DNA of 64,000 bases, from positions 1,322,598 to 1,386,597 of the forward strand of contig JAJVIF010000001.1 of assembly GCA_022072165.1 (NCBI GenBank), read 5' to 3'. Below the pieces are notes generated by a model. The model had not been told where the DNA came from and ran no database searches. It worked only from the letters and a program-made list of their open reading frames with translations. Of this stretch, positions 34,305-43,238 are shown in pieces (within the stretch, counting starts at the first letter, position 1; the number at the start of each line of letters is the position of its first letter). Position numbers and translations under genes: made by a program. The stretch comes from a bacterium. Its GTDB lineage: Bacteria; JAJVIF01.

Positions 34305-34329
34305 CAGGCCCCCGGATCCCGGGGGCCTG
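34305..34329. terminator. Bidirectional terminator between convergent genes
   Basis: CAGGCCCCCGG and CCGGGGGCCTG form an 11-bp stem around ATC, between the ends of the RTRW copy 3 gene and the methyltransferase gene. T-rich sequence follows weakly on the plus strand (TACGTTTAC). Confidence 0.65.
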
Positions 34330-34334
34330 TACGT

Positions 34335-35357
34335 TTACTCGGAGGATGTGGCCTCAGCGGCTGCTTCGGGCTCTGCCCCAGGGGCATGGCTGGCGAGTTC
34401 GCTGAGGACCTCCTCTTCCCGGCGCGGGGGCTCGCCCCGTTCCAGTACCAACATGCCATAGACCTGCCGCACGCCTTCATCCCGGGCCACGACCGGCACG
34501 AAGGCCAGTTCTTTGAAGCCCGCGAGGGCCTGCAGGATCCGGAGGGCTTCGGCGTTGACCTGATCCGGAAGGCGCTCCATCAGGATCAGCGTCCCGCCGG
34601 GACGAATCGACTGCATCAGGGTGTAGAGGACCGCGGCGTTGTAGCGCATCGCATGGCTACGCTGCAGGAAGCGGGCGCGGTCGACCTGCGCTTCCAGCGC
34701 GTTGTACTGCACCCGCATTTCATTGGTCATGGCGATGATGCGCCAGAACGCAGTGGTGCTGACAGCCCCGGCGGCGTTGCGGACGGGAATCAGCCGCAGT
34801 ACATCGGCGGTGTCGAAGCGGACATTTTTCAGTCCCAGGGCCTGGGCATCCCGACGGGCAGTCTTGAGGGTCGCGGGGACCCGGTCGAGGCCGAGAAACT
34901 GCAGGTCGGGTCGCTGCTGCGCGTAAAAGTTGGTCAGCATCCCGGTGCAGCAGCCGATGTCGACGATGGTCCCTTCGGGGGGGAGATGCTCTACGACCCG
35001 GGGACCGGTCTGTCGCAGGTAGTCGTACCGGGTGCTCAGGAGCGCTCTGGCGGTGTTGGCATCGCTGAAGGTCTCGTAGAACGCCACATCATCGGTGTAG
35101 CGCGCCGCCCCCTCTCGTCCGCGACGTTGCCGGAGTTCTTCCACCTTTGCACAGCGTTCCGGTCCCAGGAGTTCCCGTACCCAGCCATAGAAGCGCTGGG
35201 GACCCTCGGCGTCATCGAACGGGAGCACTCCATGGGCTGCCAGATGGGCGGTGATCGCAGCATCCTGCTCTGGAGTCAGGGGAGTGGGTACCAGTTCTGG
35301 CGGCAGCCCGTCGAAGGATTCTGGGGCGGGTGGGGGCATGGTCTCCGGCGCGGACAT
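34335..35357 (-). CDS. SAM-dependent methyltransferase
   Basis: This 340-residue cytosolic protein has a class I methyltransferase core at about 100-290. Motif I is GTIVDIGCCTGMLTNFYA (the usual DIGxGxG form is altered to GCCTG), then the acidic end of strand 2 (FLGLDRV), and 'RFDTADVLRL'. The first 95 residues are helical and may be a substrate-specific cap; the C-terminal 30 are Glu/Ala/Pro-rich and disordered. The substrate is unknown. AAAGGA lies nine bases before the start. Confidence 0.75.
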   Translation of the reverse strand: MSAPETMPPPAPESFDGLPPELVPTPLTPEQDAAITAHLAAHGVLPFDDAEGPQRFYGWVRELLGPERCAKVEELRQRRGREGAARYTDDVAFYETFSDANTARALLSTRYDYLRQTGPRVVEHLPPEGTIVDIGCCTGMLTNFYAQQRPDLQFLGLDRVPATLKTARRDAQALGLKNVRFDTADVLRLIPVRNAAGAVSTTAFWRIIAMTNEMRVQYNALEAQVDRARFLQRSHAMRYNAAVLYTLMQSIRPGGTLILMERLPDQVNAEALRILQALAGFKELAFVPVVARDEGVRQVYGMLVLERGEPPRREEEVLSELASHAPGAEPEAAAEATSSE

Positions 35358-35461
35358 CGGCAGGTCCTTTCGTGCAAGAGCGACAGGGGAACAGAGAGCG
35401 CCGGGTGGCGGATACGCCGGCCCCGGCGCGGTCGGAAAGTATCAGCGCGGCGAAGCGTGCG

Positions 35462-36733
35462 CTAGGTCCCGCGCATGATCTCGGCTTCCATGACGCGCTT
35501 GAGGCCGATCATGAAGGCGGCCATGCGGAACGGCACATTGCGTCCCTGCGCCAGGGCCACCATCTGCTCGTAGCCGGCGGTGATGAGCTTCTCGAGCTTC
35601 GCGTTGACATCCTGCTCATCCCAGCGGAACTGCTGGAGATTCTGGACCCACTCGAAGTAGGAGACGATGACACCGCCGGAGTTGGCCAGAATATCCGGCA
35701 CCACCGGGATGCCCTTATCGGCCAGGATGGCATCCGCCCCAAAGCTGACCGGCGCGTTGGCGGCTTCCACAATGACCCGGGCGCGGATGTTGCCGGCGTT
35801 GCGCTCGGTGATGACGTCCCCGAGCGCTGCGGGGATGAGGACATCGCACTCGAGCTCCAGCAAATCGTCGTTGGAAATCTTGTCGCCCCCGGTCCAGCCG
35901 GAGAGGTCACGGTTGTTTTTGCTGTACTCCAGCGCATCAGCGATGTTGAGGCCGCTGGCGTTGTAGTAGGCCCCCGAGATGTCGCTGATACCAATGACTT
36001 TGGAGCCGTGGGCAGTCAGGAGGCGGGCGGTGTTGGATCCGACATTGCCGAAGCCCTGAATGACCACCCGGGGATGCTCCCGGCTGATGCCGAGGCTTTC
36101 CAGGGTCTTGAAGGTGATGATCATCACGCCACGACCAGTGGCGGCTTCGCGTCCGAGGGACCCACCCATGCTGACCGGCTTGCCGGTCACGACCGCCGGG
36201 CTGTATCCATTGCGGCCAGAGTACTCATCCAGAACCCAGGCCATGATCTGCGGCGTGGTGTTCATATCCGGCGCCGGGATGTCGCGATAAGGGCCGAGGA
36301 TGAGGCCAATCCGGCTCACGTACTTGCGGGTGAGGCGCTGGAGTTCCGACGGGCTCAGGGTGGAGGCATCACAGTTGACGCCCCCCTTGGCCCCGCCGAA
36401 GGGCAGGTCGACCAGAGCGGTTTTCCAGGCCATGAGGGCAGCCAGCGCCCGGACCTCGTTGAGGTCAACATGGGGGTGATAGCGGATGCCTCCCTTCATG
36501 GGACCGCGGGAGCCGTTGTGCTGCACGCGGTAGCCGTGAAAGACCTCCAGCGTCCCGTCATCTTTGCGGAGGGGAATCTGGACGGACATTTCCCGGAACG
36601 GCGTTTTGAGGACCGTTCGCCAGTGCTCATCCATGCCCAGCGCATCGGCCGCCAGTTCGAACTGACGGAGTGTTGATTCGTAGATCCCATCGACCGGTGC
36701 AGCGGTCGGGGTGGTGGTCGCGGGCGTGGACAT
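35462..36733 (-). CDS. gdhA: Glutamate dehydrogenase
   Basis: This 423-residue enzyme interconverts glutamate with 2-oxoglutarate and ammonia. It shows the Glu/Leu/Phe/Val dehydrogenase pattern: the HGYRVQHNGSRGPMKGG region, the catalytic-lysine loop LPFGGAKGGV, and the nucleotide-binding part VVIQGFGNVGSNTARLL. The length fits the hexameric 50-kDa class. The coenzyme cannot be told by eye. AAGGAG lies 13 bases upstream. It follows the gene at 36857 on the same strand with a hairpin between them. Confidence 0.95.
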   Translation of the reverse strand: MSTPATTTPTAAPVDGIYESTLRQFELAADALGMDEHWRTVLKTPFREMSVQIPLRKDDGTLEVFHGYRVQHNGSRGPMKGGIRYHPHVDLNEVRALAALMAWKTALVDLPFGGAKGGVNCDASTLSPSELQRLTRKYVSRIGLILGPYRDIPAPDMNTTPQIMAWVLDEYSGRNGYSPAVVTGKPVSMGGSLGREAATGRGVMIITFKTLESLGISREHPRVVIQGFGNVGSNTARLLTAHGSKVIGISDISGAYYNASGLNIADALEYSKNNRDLSGWTGGDKISNDDLLELECDVLIPAALGDVITERNAGNIRARVIVEAANAPVSFGADAILADKGIPVVPDILANSGGVIVSYFEWVQNLQQFRWDEQDVNAKLEKLITAGYEQMVALAQGRNVPFRMAAFMIGLKRVMEAEIMRGT

Positions 36734-36784
36734 GCGGTGGACCGACTCCTTGAACAGGCTCGCTGGCCTGAGGTTACGTTGCAG

Positions 36785-36807
36785 GCCCCGGGTTAAAACC
36801 CCGGGGC
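36785..36807 (-). terminator. Hairpin between the 36857 gene and gdhA
   Basis: GCCCCGGG and CCCGGGGC pair around a TTAAAAC loop; on the minus strand it lies 50 bases after the stop at 36857 and about 50 before gdhA. It has no long T-tract. Confidence 0.55.
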
Positions 36808-36856
36808 AAAGCCGGAGGGCATTGTAGAGCAGTCCTGCCGGCCGATTGCAGAGGAC

Positions 36857-37744
36857 TTAGCGAAAAGAGTAGTCCTCTGCCGTGTCCCGATACGCCACGA
36901 GCGGGGGCGCGTCGGGATCAGGGGCCAGTTCGGCCAGCGCTGCGGGATTCTCTTCCAGCCACTGCCAGACTTGTGCGGCGATAGCCAGGAGCTCATCGTG
37001 GGGCTCCGCATCGAAGGCGCGCATCCGGTACCGGCCATAGACCCAGGAGAACGCCGGCATCGGCCACGGGGACCGGCCGGGCTGCAGGGTCTCCCAGCCA
37101 AAGTTGCCATCTTCCGGCCAGGCCCGGGCCTGCGACAACAGACGTCGTACCTGGTCCGGGGAGGGGCGTGCGAAGGGATCGTTCAGCTTGCGCGACCAGA
37201 CCACGGTGGTATCGGCGGTGCGACGCAGCTGACGGGCGAGGAGGCCAATCAGGACGCCATCGTCGGTCATGAGGTCGCCGGCGGCTTCCAGACAGCTCTG
37301 GTACCAGTGGTCGACGCCGGGCTGTGGGTTCAGCACATAGTTAATGTCGTTGCTCTTGCGGTCGAAGATGCGCCGGGCATCCGGGAGGACTAAGTCGCTG
37401 CGTAACAGCCCCTCTGAGAGGGCGCTGGCTGGGCTGATGTGGACCAGGGTCCCTTCAGAACGAACGCTGGGATTCGCGGCTGCCCATGCTTCCCAGTCTT
37501 TGTGGTGGGTCAGGACCTCGACCAGGAAGGCAGCGGCCAGGGAACTGGGGGGGACATTGAACTTTTCCCCCGCTGCCCGGATGTAGAGCAGGTTCGCCCC
37601 CTCAGGTCCCCGGGCCCGATGCCAGGCGCTTGCGATCCGCTCGGGCATCGTGCGGGGAGCATTCACCGCCTGGTCAGCGCGAGCGCTCGTGGGTATGATC
37701 AGGAGCAGGGAGCAGAGGCTCAGAGCCCGGAGCCAGTGACGCAT
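36857..37744 (-). CDS. Secreted protein of unknown function
   Basis: This 295-residue protein has a signal peptide (ALSLCSLLLIIPTSARAD, cleavage near residue 23). A segment AAGEKFNVPPSSLAAAFLVEV recalls the helix before the catalytic glutamate in lytic transglycosylases, but the rest of that motif is not seen, so the match is weak. The protein is rich in Trp and Arg and mostly helical. GGAGG lies eight bases before the start. It is divergent from the DUF5693-csaB pair. Confidence 0.68.
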   Translation of the reverse strand: MRHWLRALSLCSLLLIIPTSARADQAVNAPRTMPERIASAWHRARGPEGANLLYIRAAGEKFNVPPSSLAAAFLVEVLTHHKDWEAWAAANPSVRSEGTLVHISPASALSEGLLRSDLVLPDARRIFDRKSNDINYVLNPQPGVDHWYQSCLEAAGDLMTDDGVLIGLLARQLRRTADTTVVWSRKLNDPFARPSPDQVRRLLSQARAWPEDGNFGWETLQPGRSPWPMPAFSWVYGRYRMRAFDAEPHDELLAIAAQVWQWLEENPAALAELAPDPDAPPLVAYRDTAEDYSFR

Positions 37745-37772
37745 GCAGCAACCTCCGACCGTACCGGTCCGA

Positions 37773-37791
37773 CTCTCAGGGTACCTGAGAG
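37773..37791. promoter_or_regulatory. Palindrome between divergent genes
   Basis: CTCTCAGG and CCTGAGAG pair around GTA, a perfect 8-bp arm, in the 116-base gap between the 37744 gene (minus) and the DUF5693-csaB operon (plus). A shared operator is possible. Confidence 0.45.
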
Positions 37792-37847
37792 GAGTCGAAT
37801 GTCGCTACTGGCCGTCTGTTTCCCACGGCCCGGCGGCGGGGGTGTGG

Positions 37848-37853
37848 CATCAT
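37848..37853 (+). promoter_or_regulatory. Possible -10 box of the DUF5693 gene
   Basis: CATCAT lies seven bases before the ATG at 37861, the same spacing as the leaderless genes, but it matches the consensus at only four of six positions. Confidence 0.3.
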
Positions 37854-37860
37854 CCCTTGC

Positions 37861-39891
37861 ATGTTCACCCGGTCCGCCTGGCTGCTCGCAGGAGTCCTGG
37901 GCTTTCTGACGCTGCTGGGGGTCCTGATCCGGCTGGTGCCCCGGTGGCAGGCGGAGCAGGCGCATCGGCAAGTCGCCATCATTCTCGATTTTCAACAGAT
38001 GTTTACCCGCGCGCAGGATGAAGGCTTCCCCATTGAAGACTGGCTCGATGAGCTGAAACTGGCCGGATTCGACCATCTGGCGCTGAGCGAGGACAACCCA
38101 CTGTGGCTGGAGCAGCGGGGGTACTGCACGGTGGTCGAGGGCTTCCTGGTTACGAAGTCAGTCCCCCAGAAAGATTTGCACAAAGAAGGCTTTCAGCCAC
38201 TGCTGACGCCGGAACAGCAAAAGGCGCAGAAGGCGAAAGAGAAGCCGGAGTTTTCGTTCATCCCCGAGGACAAGCTGGCAGCCCAATTTTTGCAGTTGTC
38301 CCATGGCGATCTGCATCTGCTGTTCCCGCAGGAACCCGGGGGGGGGAATCTCACGGCTGTACTTGTGGCCCGGGCCGCTGAAATGCGGCTCGGTGCGGCG
38401 CGGGTGACCATTGAGGATCGCCCCGCTGACGGTGTCGTGGTGGTGAGCCTCCGGGGAGATGTCGAAGACCTGGTGAAGCTCGGGCTGGGGTATGTCACGC
38501 CGACGTATCGGGAGCTCAAGGGTCGGGGGTTCGCTCTCGTACCACGACTCCGCAATCAGCGCGGATTGCCGGTCACGACCCATGTCCAGGCGATCCTGCG
38601 GGAGGCCTGGAAGGTGCAGTCGCCCGGACCAGGACTGCTGATCTTCGAAGGGGATGAGGTGCTGGGCTTTCCGAAGGCGATGCCCGAAACGACAGAAGCG
38701 CTGCAAGCCCAGCCCTGGCTCTTCGGCTTCGTGGAGTTCGCCAAACAAACGGGGGACAAGTCGATAGCGGACCAGATGGTGCCGCACATCGTGCGGGTCC
38801 ATTCCATCAGCGACGAGGAAATGGAGATTTACACGCCGGAGCGGGCGTTGCGACGCTATCTGCTGGCAGCGACTGAGCGGAATGTCCGGGCGATTTACCT
38901 CAAGCCCTTCCATATGGAGCTACAGGGAGTGAGCCTGCGTCAGTTCAACACGGAGTACTTCGGACGAGTCCGGACCGCTCTTGAAGGCGCAGGTTTTGCG
39001 GTTAGTTCCATCGACAACGGAACCATCCGCAATGGGTTGGGTCCGTGGCCGGTGCAGGACTTCGTACCGCCCCCCTCGCCACTGCAGAATCTGGCGGCGC
39101 TGCTGGTCGCGTTTTTCGCCCCACTGCTGGCCGTGTCGCTGCTGGCGACCCGCCTCCCCACATTTCTGGACCGCGCCGACCGGGGCGATGGCTTCGGGGC
39201 GGGTGCCATCGCGATCCTCTGGGTCTGGGGCTGGGGACTGGCGGCAGCGCTCCTGGTAGCGGCCCTGTTGTCGGAATCGCATTACATGCTGCAGACGCGG
39301 TCGTTCAGTGGCGTCACCCTGGCGCTCCTGGGACCGGTCGCCTTGTCAGCGGTGCTCTGGGTGCGGATTCTGGTGGCAAATCCCCCTGTCCGGATCTGGG
39401 AGCAGGCGGCCCTCCTGGGGGACTTCCCGGTCCATGTCAAGCATCTGGCAGCCGGAGGCATTGTCCTGCTCGCCGCCATGATCGTCGTGCTGCGGAGCGG
39501 CAATGAGCCGGTTGGTGGGGTGTCGCCAATTGAGCTTGCCTTCCGCGCGTTTCTCGGGGACCTGCTGGATGTACGCCCCCGCACGAAGGAGTTCCTCATC
39601 GGACACCCCGCACTGGTCCTGGGGTGTTACCTGCTGTTTCAGTCGCGACGCATCCTTCGTCCGTGGGCTTTCCCGCTCCTGGTGCTGGGACTCCTCGGCA
39701 CTACCAGCTTCATCAACACGTTCCAGCATCTCCACACGCCACTTTCAATCAGCCTCGCACGGACTTTCCTCGCGATGGGAATGGGCGTGGTGCTTGGCGG
39801 ACTCGGGGCTATCGTGATTCATCTGGCAGCGCGCTGGTTCCTGCTTCCGGACGCGCCGGTGTCGGGTGACACGGCCATAGAGGCTTCATGA
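37861..39891 (+). CDS. DUF5693 family membrane protein
   Basis: This 676-residue protein has an N-terminal membrane helix (about 5-25), an extracytoplasmic region to about 415 (with 'LDELKLAGFDHLALSEDN' near the start), and a C-terminal part with about seven or eight membrane helices. The layout and its fusion in frame order with csaB match the DUF5693-CsaB pairs known from several S-layer-bearing phyla. The family role is unknown, but the linkage suggests flipping, export or assembly of the pyruvylated cell-wall polymer (inference). The stop overlaps the csaB start by four bases (ATGA). Confidence 0.83.
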   Translation: MFTRSAWLLAGVLGFLTLLGVLIRLVPRWQAEQAHRQVAIILDFQQMFTRAQDEGFPIEDWLDELKLAGFDHLALSEDNPLWLEQRGYCTVVEGFLVTKSVPQKDLHKEGFQPLLTPEQQKAQKAKEKPEFSFIPEDKLAAQFLQLSHGDLHLLFPQEPGGGNLTAVLVARAAEMRLGAARVTIEDRPADGVVVVSLRGDVEDLVKLGLGYVTPTYRELKGRGFALVPRLRNQRGLPVTTHVQAILREAWKVQSPGPGLLIFEGDEVLGFPKAMPETTEALQAQPWLFGFVEFAKQTGDKSIADQMVPHIVRVHSISDEEMEIYTPERALRRYLLAATERNVRAIYLKPFHMELQGVSLRQFNTEYFGRVRTALEGAGFAVSSIDNGTIRNGLGPWPVQDFVPPPSPLQNLAALLVAFFAPLLAVSLLATRLPTFLDRADRGDGFGAGAIAILWVWGWGLAAALLVAALLSESHYMLQTRSFSGVTLALLGPVALSAVLWVRILVANPPVRIWEQAALLGDFPVHVKHLAAGGIVLLAAMIVVLRSGNEPVGGVSPIELAFRAFLGDLLDVRPRTKEFLIGHPALVLGCYLLFQSRRILRPWAFPLLVLGLLGTTSFINTFQHLHTPLSISLARTFLAMGMGVVLGGLGAIVIHLAARWFLLPDAPVSGDTAIEAS

Positions 39892-41003
39892 AGCGACTGG
39901 TGCTGTCCGGGTATTACGGCTACGGCAACCTCGGGGATGAGGCGATTCTTGCCGCGATCCTAGATCAGCTGCGACTCCGTGAAGTGGAGACGGTGGTCCT
40001 CTCCAGCAATCCGGCCTGGACCAGCGAGGTCCATGGCTGTCGGGCGCTGAAGCGGACCGCCCTGGGTCCGGTGACCGGCGCACTGGCGCGGGCCGATCTC
40101 TTCGTGCAGGGCGGGGGGAGTCTCATTCAGGACGCCACGAGCTGGCGGAGTCCGCTGTTCTATCTGGCGCAGTTGCTTCATGCACGGATCGCCGGGACTC
40201 CCTGGATGTTGCTCAGCCAGGGCATCGGTCCCATTCAGCGGGGCTGGTTGCATTACCTGACCCGGGAGACGCTGGTCCATGGCGCGGCGTTGACGCTCCG
40301 GGACACCGCATCGCTGGCGTGGGCGCTGGGGAATCTCCCCCACGACCTGCCGATCCGGCTGACAGCGGATCCGGTCTTCCTGCTGGAGCCCGCTGATCCC
40401 CAAAGAATCGAGTGGCTAACGGAAACCTCCGGACTGGCGGATGTGCCGCGTCCGTGGGTGTTTGTCTCGGCAAAAGGAAGCACGAAGCATCCGACAGAAC
40501 GTCAGGCGTGGATCGAAGGGCTTAATGCGCTGGCGATGGAGATCGGGGGGTCGATCATCCTCGCGCCGTTTTTCCCCACGATGGACCGGGGCTTCACCAC
40601 GATGCTGCAGCGAGAGCTGCAGAGTCCGCAATTGCTGCTCCCCGACACGCTGACACCGCAGGAGATGCTCGGACTCTATGGCCAGGCAGCACTGGTGCTG
40701 GCGGGTCGGCTGCATCCGCTGATTTTCGCGGCGAATCGCCGGGTCCCCTTCGCGGCGATCAGCTACGACCCGAAGATGGACGCCGCCTGCGCGGAGTTCG
40801 ATTTGCAGCCCGTGGCACGGCGTCCGCTGCTGGGGTGGAGGACGATGGTCGACGGGATGCTCGATGTCCTGGAAGACACGCGCTGGGAGGAGCGGTACGC
40901 GACAGTCCTGCCGCTCCTGGAGCGTCGGGCGCTGGACGCTTTTGCGGTGCTGGATCAGGTGCTCGCCGGGGCCTTGCGGGGGAGCGCGGTCACGGTGGAT
41001 TAG
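39888..41003 (+). CDS. csaB: Polysaccharide pyruvyl transferase CsaB
   Basis: This 371-residue enzyme transfers pyruvate from phosphoenolpyruvate to a sugar of a secondary cell-wall polymer, creating the ketal that S-layer-homology domains bind. It shows the family start LVLSGYYGYGNLGDEAILAAIL, LFVQGGGSLIQDATSWRSPLFYL, 'GIGPIQRGWLHYLTRETLV', and the C-terminal RLHPLIFAANRRVPFAAISYDPK. It is translationally coupled to the DUF5693 gene. The window contains no SLH-domain protein, so the S-layer gene lies elsewhere if present. The stop shares TTAG with the convergent phosphatase gene. Confidence 0.92.
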   Translation: MKRLVLSGYYGYGNLGDEAILAAILDQLRLREVETVVLSSNPAWTSEVHGCRALKRTALGPVTGALARADLFVQGGGSLIQDATSWRSPLFYLAQLLHARIAGTPWMLLSQGIGPIQRGWLHYLTRETLVHGAALTLRDTASLAWALGNLPHDLPIRLTADPVFLLEPADPQRIEWLTETSGLADVPRPWVFVSAKGSTKHPTERQAWIEGLNALAMEIGGSIILAPFFPTMDRGFTTMLQRELQSPQLLLPDTLTPQEMLGLYGQAALVLAGRLHPLIFAANRRVPFAAISYDPKMDAACAEFDLQPVARRPLLGWRTMVDGMLDVLEDTRWEERYATVLPLLERRALDAFAVLDQVLAGALRGSAVTVD

Positions 41004-43111
41004 CCGTGGCGCTGCCGCGGTTCGGTGTTGGCCCGTCGGATGAAATGCAGTTCGCTGGAATGTGGATTCACCCAGAGGAAGTCCATTGCCTGCGCGAAGG
41101 GGCGCCAGGGCTGCCCATCATCGAGGAGATACGCCATGCACCGGGACGGGGTGTCGCCCGCCGGAATGCGTGACGTAAGTCCGGGAAGGGCCAGCGCTCC
41201 GTGCCAGAGGAGGTCGTTGTGGCAAACCCGGAAGGTGTAGCCTCCGGTGGGCTGCTGTGATCCCAGCCACTCGGGGAGGATGAGCGGCAGCTGACCGAGA
41301 GCGGCCTCGACCTCCTGCCGGGCACCGAGGTCATGCGCCGCCCAGGTGGCAGCAGGCTGCAGGACGTCAGCGAGCTTCTCGAGGGGGACCTGCGCCCGCT
41401 GCTGCCAGACTCCGGCGTTTCGGGAAAGCACCACCAGGGTGGTGTCATCGCCGACCGGATGGCCCCGCAGATGGGCGTGGAGAGCTTCGAGGAGTTGTTC
41501 GCGGATGATCGGCGCCGGGAAGTCACCGAACGTCTGAAGGATCGCGGTCATCCGCTCCACTCCGAAATGCCCCAGGGACTCCCCGGCTTCGGAAAATCCA
41601 TCGGTGTAGAGCACCAATGAGTCGCCGTGTAAGAGCACCTGGTCGGGCGTCTCAAACTCCTGTTCTTCGAAGAGTCCTGCCGGAAACCCCATGGCATCCC
41701 AGGTGGAGACCTCCCCCGTAGCCCCGTGATAGTGGAGGGGATACGGATGGCCTGCTTTGCCGAACTGCACCTGCCCCGTGTCGAGGTCGAGACGCACCAG
41801 CAAGAGGGTGGTGTAGCTGAGGTCGCCCCCGCGCTCCTGATTCCGCTCGGTGAGGCGATTCAGTTCAGCACTCCAGTCAGTGAGGACCTCCGCCAGTGAG
41901 GTGCTGCGTCCCAGTCGTGACAACAGCAGGCTGTACGCCGCCATCATCGTGAGACTGGCCGGCACGCCCCGTCCGGCGACATCCCCGACTGCCAGATGGA
42001 GCAGATCGGCGGAGCGCTCGGCGAGCACAAAGTCCCCGGCGAGTTCGCTGTCGGTGGTGTGGTAGACCGCCAGATTCCAGCCATCGATTTCGGCATCGGC
42101 GGGAAGCAGGCTCCGCTGGATCGTGGCAGCGAGCGAGAGTTCCTGCGCCCGTTGCGAGGCTTCCTGTCGCAGTTGTGTCAGTTGTCGATGCTGGGTAATC
42201 GCCCGGCGCACCAGAACGGACCAGTCCTGTAATGGCCCGGCAATCCCCAGCCAGGGATAGGGAGCGGCCTGACCGAGCAACAAGTAGAGCCGGGAGTCGC
42301 CCAGCCAGCCGCACGGCCAGAGGAAGACGTTGGGGTCGCGGGGGACCGGCCAGTGATGCGCTGCTTCAGCGAGCCATTGATCGCGGGCGGGCTGCAGATC
42401 GGTCAGGGGACGATCCAGCAGCAGGGCATCCAGCAGTCGCCCCGACACCGGCTGCCAGTCACCGGCACTGGTGGATTCGGCATGGCTATGCAGGCTCCCC
42501 AGGCTCCGAAGCCTTCGGTCTGAGTCATCGAGCTCCCAGAGCACGCAGGTCCCCCCGGGAAACAACTGAGCCAGCGCTTCCAGTGCGGACTGGAGCAGCT
42601 GCGGCTCGTCAGTGGCATGCAGGAGATGTGTCGCAAGATCGCCCCGCCAGTCGGCGAGACCACTCAGAGGGGTAGTAGAGCCGCCACTCGCACCGAGAAG
42701 TTCCAACAGGAGTCGCTCGGCCTGTGGGAGCCGATGTCCTGGGGTCCGTGCCCCGCGCAGCAGGAAGGTCTCGTGATTGAGCCGGACCGCCGCCAGTTCG
42801 ATCACCGGATCGCCCGGGAGGGAGAGGAGCGGGGCGGGCGTGGTGGCGAGGTCGAGGACCAGATGCCCACCATCGCGCCAGAGTGTCCGGAGGGGATGGT
42901 CCGGGGCCAGGGGGAGAATCGCCGGGAGCGGAGCAGCGCCCCAGCCAGCGAGGAGGGGGAGCGCCTGGGCTTCGGGTGGTCCTGCGACCAGGAGGAGGTC
43001 CGCCGTGGCGAACCAGGTCCGGGCGGCGAGCAGCAGGTCCGCGGGCAGGAGCGTCGGCCCTGCCGACGAGGGCAGTCCGGGGGGCTCCGGCACCGGGAGG
43101 GCAGCGGTCAC
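41000..43111 (-). CDS. RsbU/SpoIIE-type serine phosphatase with sensor domains
   Basis: This 703-residue protein has an N-terminal region of about 110 residues unlike known domains, a GAF-like region near 150-300, a short coiled coil, and a PP2C/SpoIIE phosphatase domain from about 330 (ATIQRSLLPADAEIDGW) to about 560 (VGDDTTLVVLS), with metal-binding acidic residues in VGDVAGRG and 'LVLYTDGFSEA'. The C-terminal 140 residues are unrecognised. Such phosphatases dephosphorylate STAS-domain anti-anti-sigma factors; a STAS gene lies at 48854. The start is a GTG with GGAG six bases upstream. Confidence 0.87.
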   Translation of the reverse strand: MTAALPVPEPPGLPSSAGPTLLPADLLLAARTWFATADLLLVAGPPEAQALPLLAGWGAAPLPAILPLAPDHPLRTLWRDGGHLVLDLATTPAPLLSLPGDPVIELAAVRLNHETFLLRGARTPGHRLPQAERLLLELLGASGGSTTPLSGLADWRGDLATHLLHATDEPQLLQSALEALAQLFPGGTCVLWELDDSDRRLRSLGSLHSHAESTSAGDWQPVSGRLLDALLLDRPLTDLQPARDQWLAEAAHHWPVPRDPNVFLWPCGWLGDSRLYLLLGQAAPYPWLGIAGPLQDWSVLVRRAITQHRQLTQLRQEASQRAQELSLAATIQRSLLPADAEIDGWNLAVYHTTDSELAGDFVLAERSADLLHLAVGDVAGRGVPASLTMMAAYSLLLSRLGRSTSLAEVLTDWSAELNRLTERNQERGGDLSYTTLLLVRLDLDTGQVQFGKAGHPYPLHYHGATGEVSTWDAMGFPAGLFEEQEFETPDQVLLHGDSLVLYTDGFSEAGESLGHFGVERMTAILQTFGDFPAPIIREQLLEALHAHLRGHPVGDDTTLVVLSRNAGVWQQRAQVPLEKLADVLQPAATWAAHDLGARQEVEAALGQLPLILPEWLGSQQPTGGYTFRVCHNDLLWHGALALPGLTSRIPAGDTPSRCMAYLLDDGQPWRPFAQAMDFLWVNPHSSELHFIRRANTEPRQRHG

Positions 43112-43238
43112 GAGGTACTCCAGCAGGCAGGTCGAAGGGAGGCTGACCCGGCAACGGGAGCCCGTGCAACGACCGCACTCGGTTTAGATGCCGGATGGCC
43201 CCGGATTGCTATCGCCGCTTGCTGCCAGTAACCGGGAG

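Noticed and set aside
35330-36676. 448-codon plus-strand frame opposite gdhA
   Set aside because: gdhA is certain from its motifs; the plus frame is a shadow.
36857-37744. Lytic transglycosylase assignment for the secreted protein
   Set aside because: Only one helix resembles the family; the catalytic ES motif and the following GLMQ-type signature are absent.
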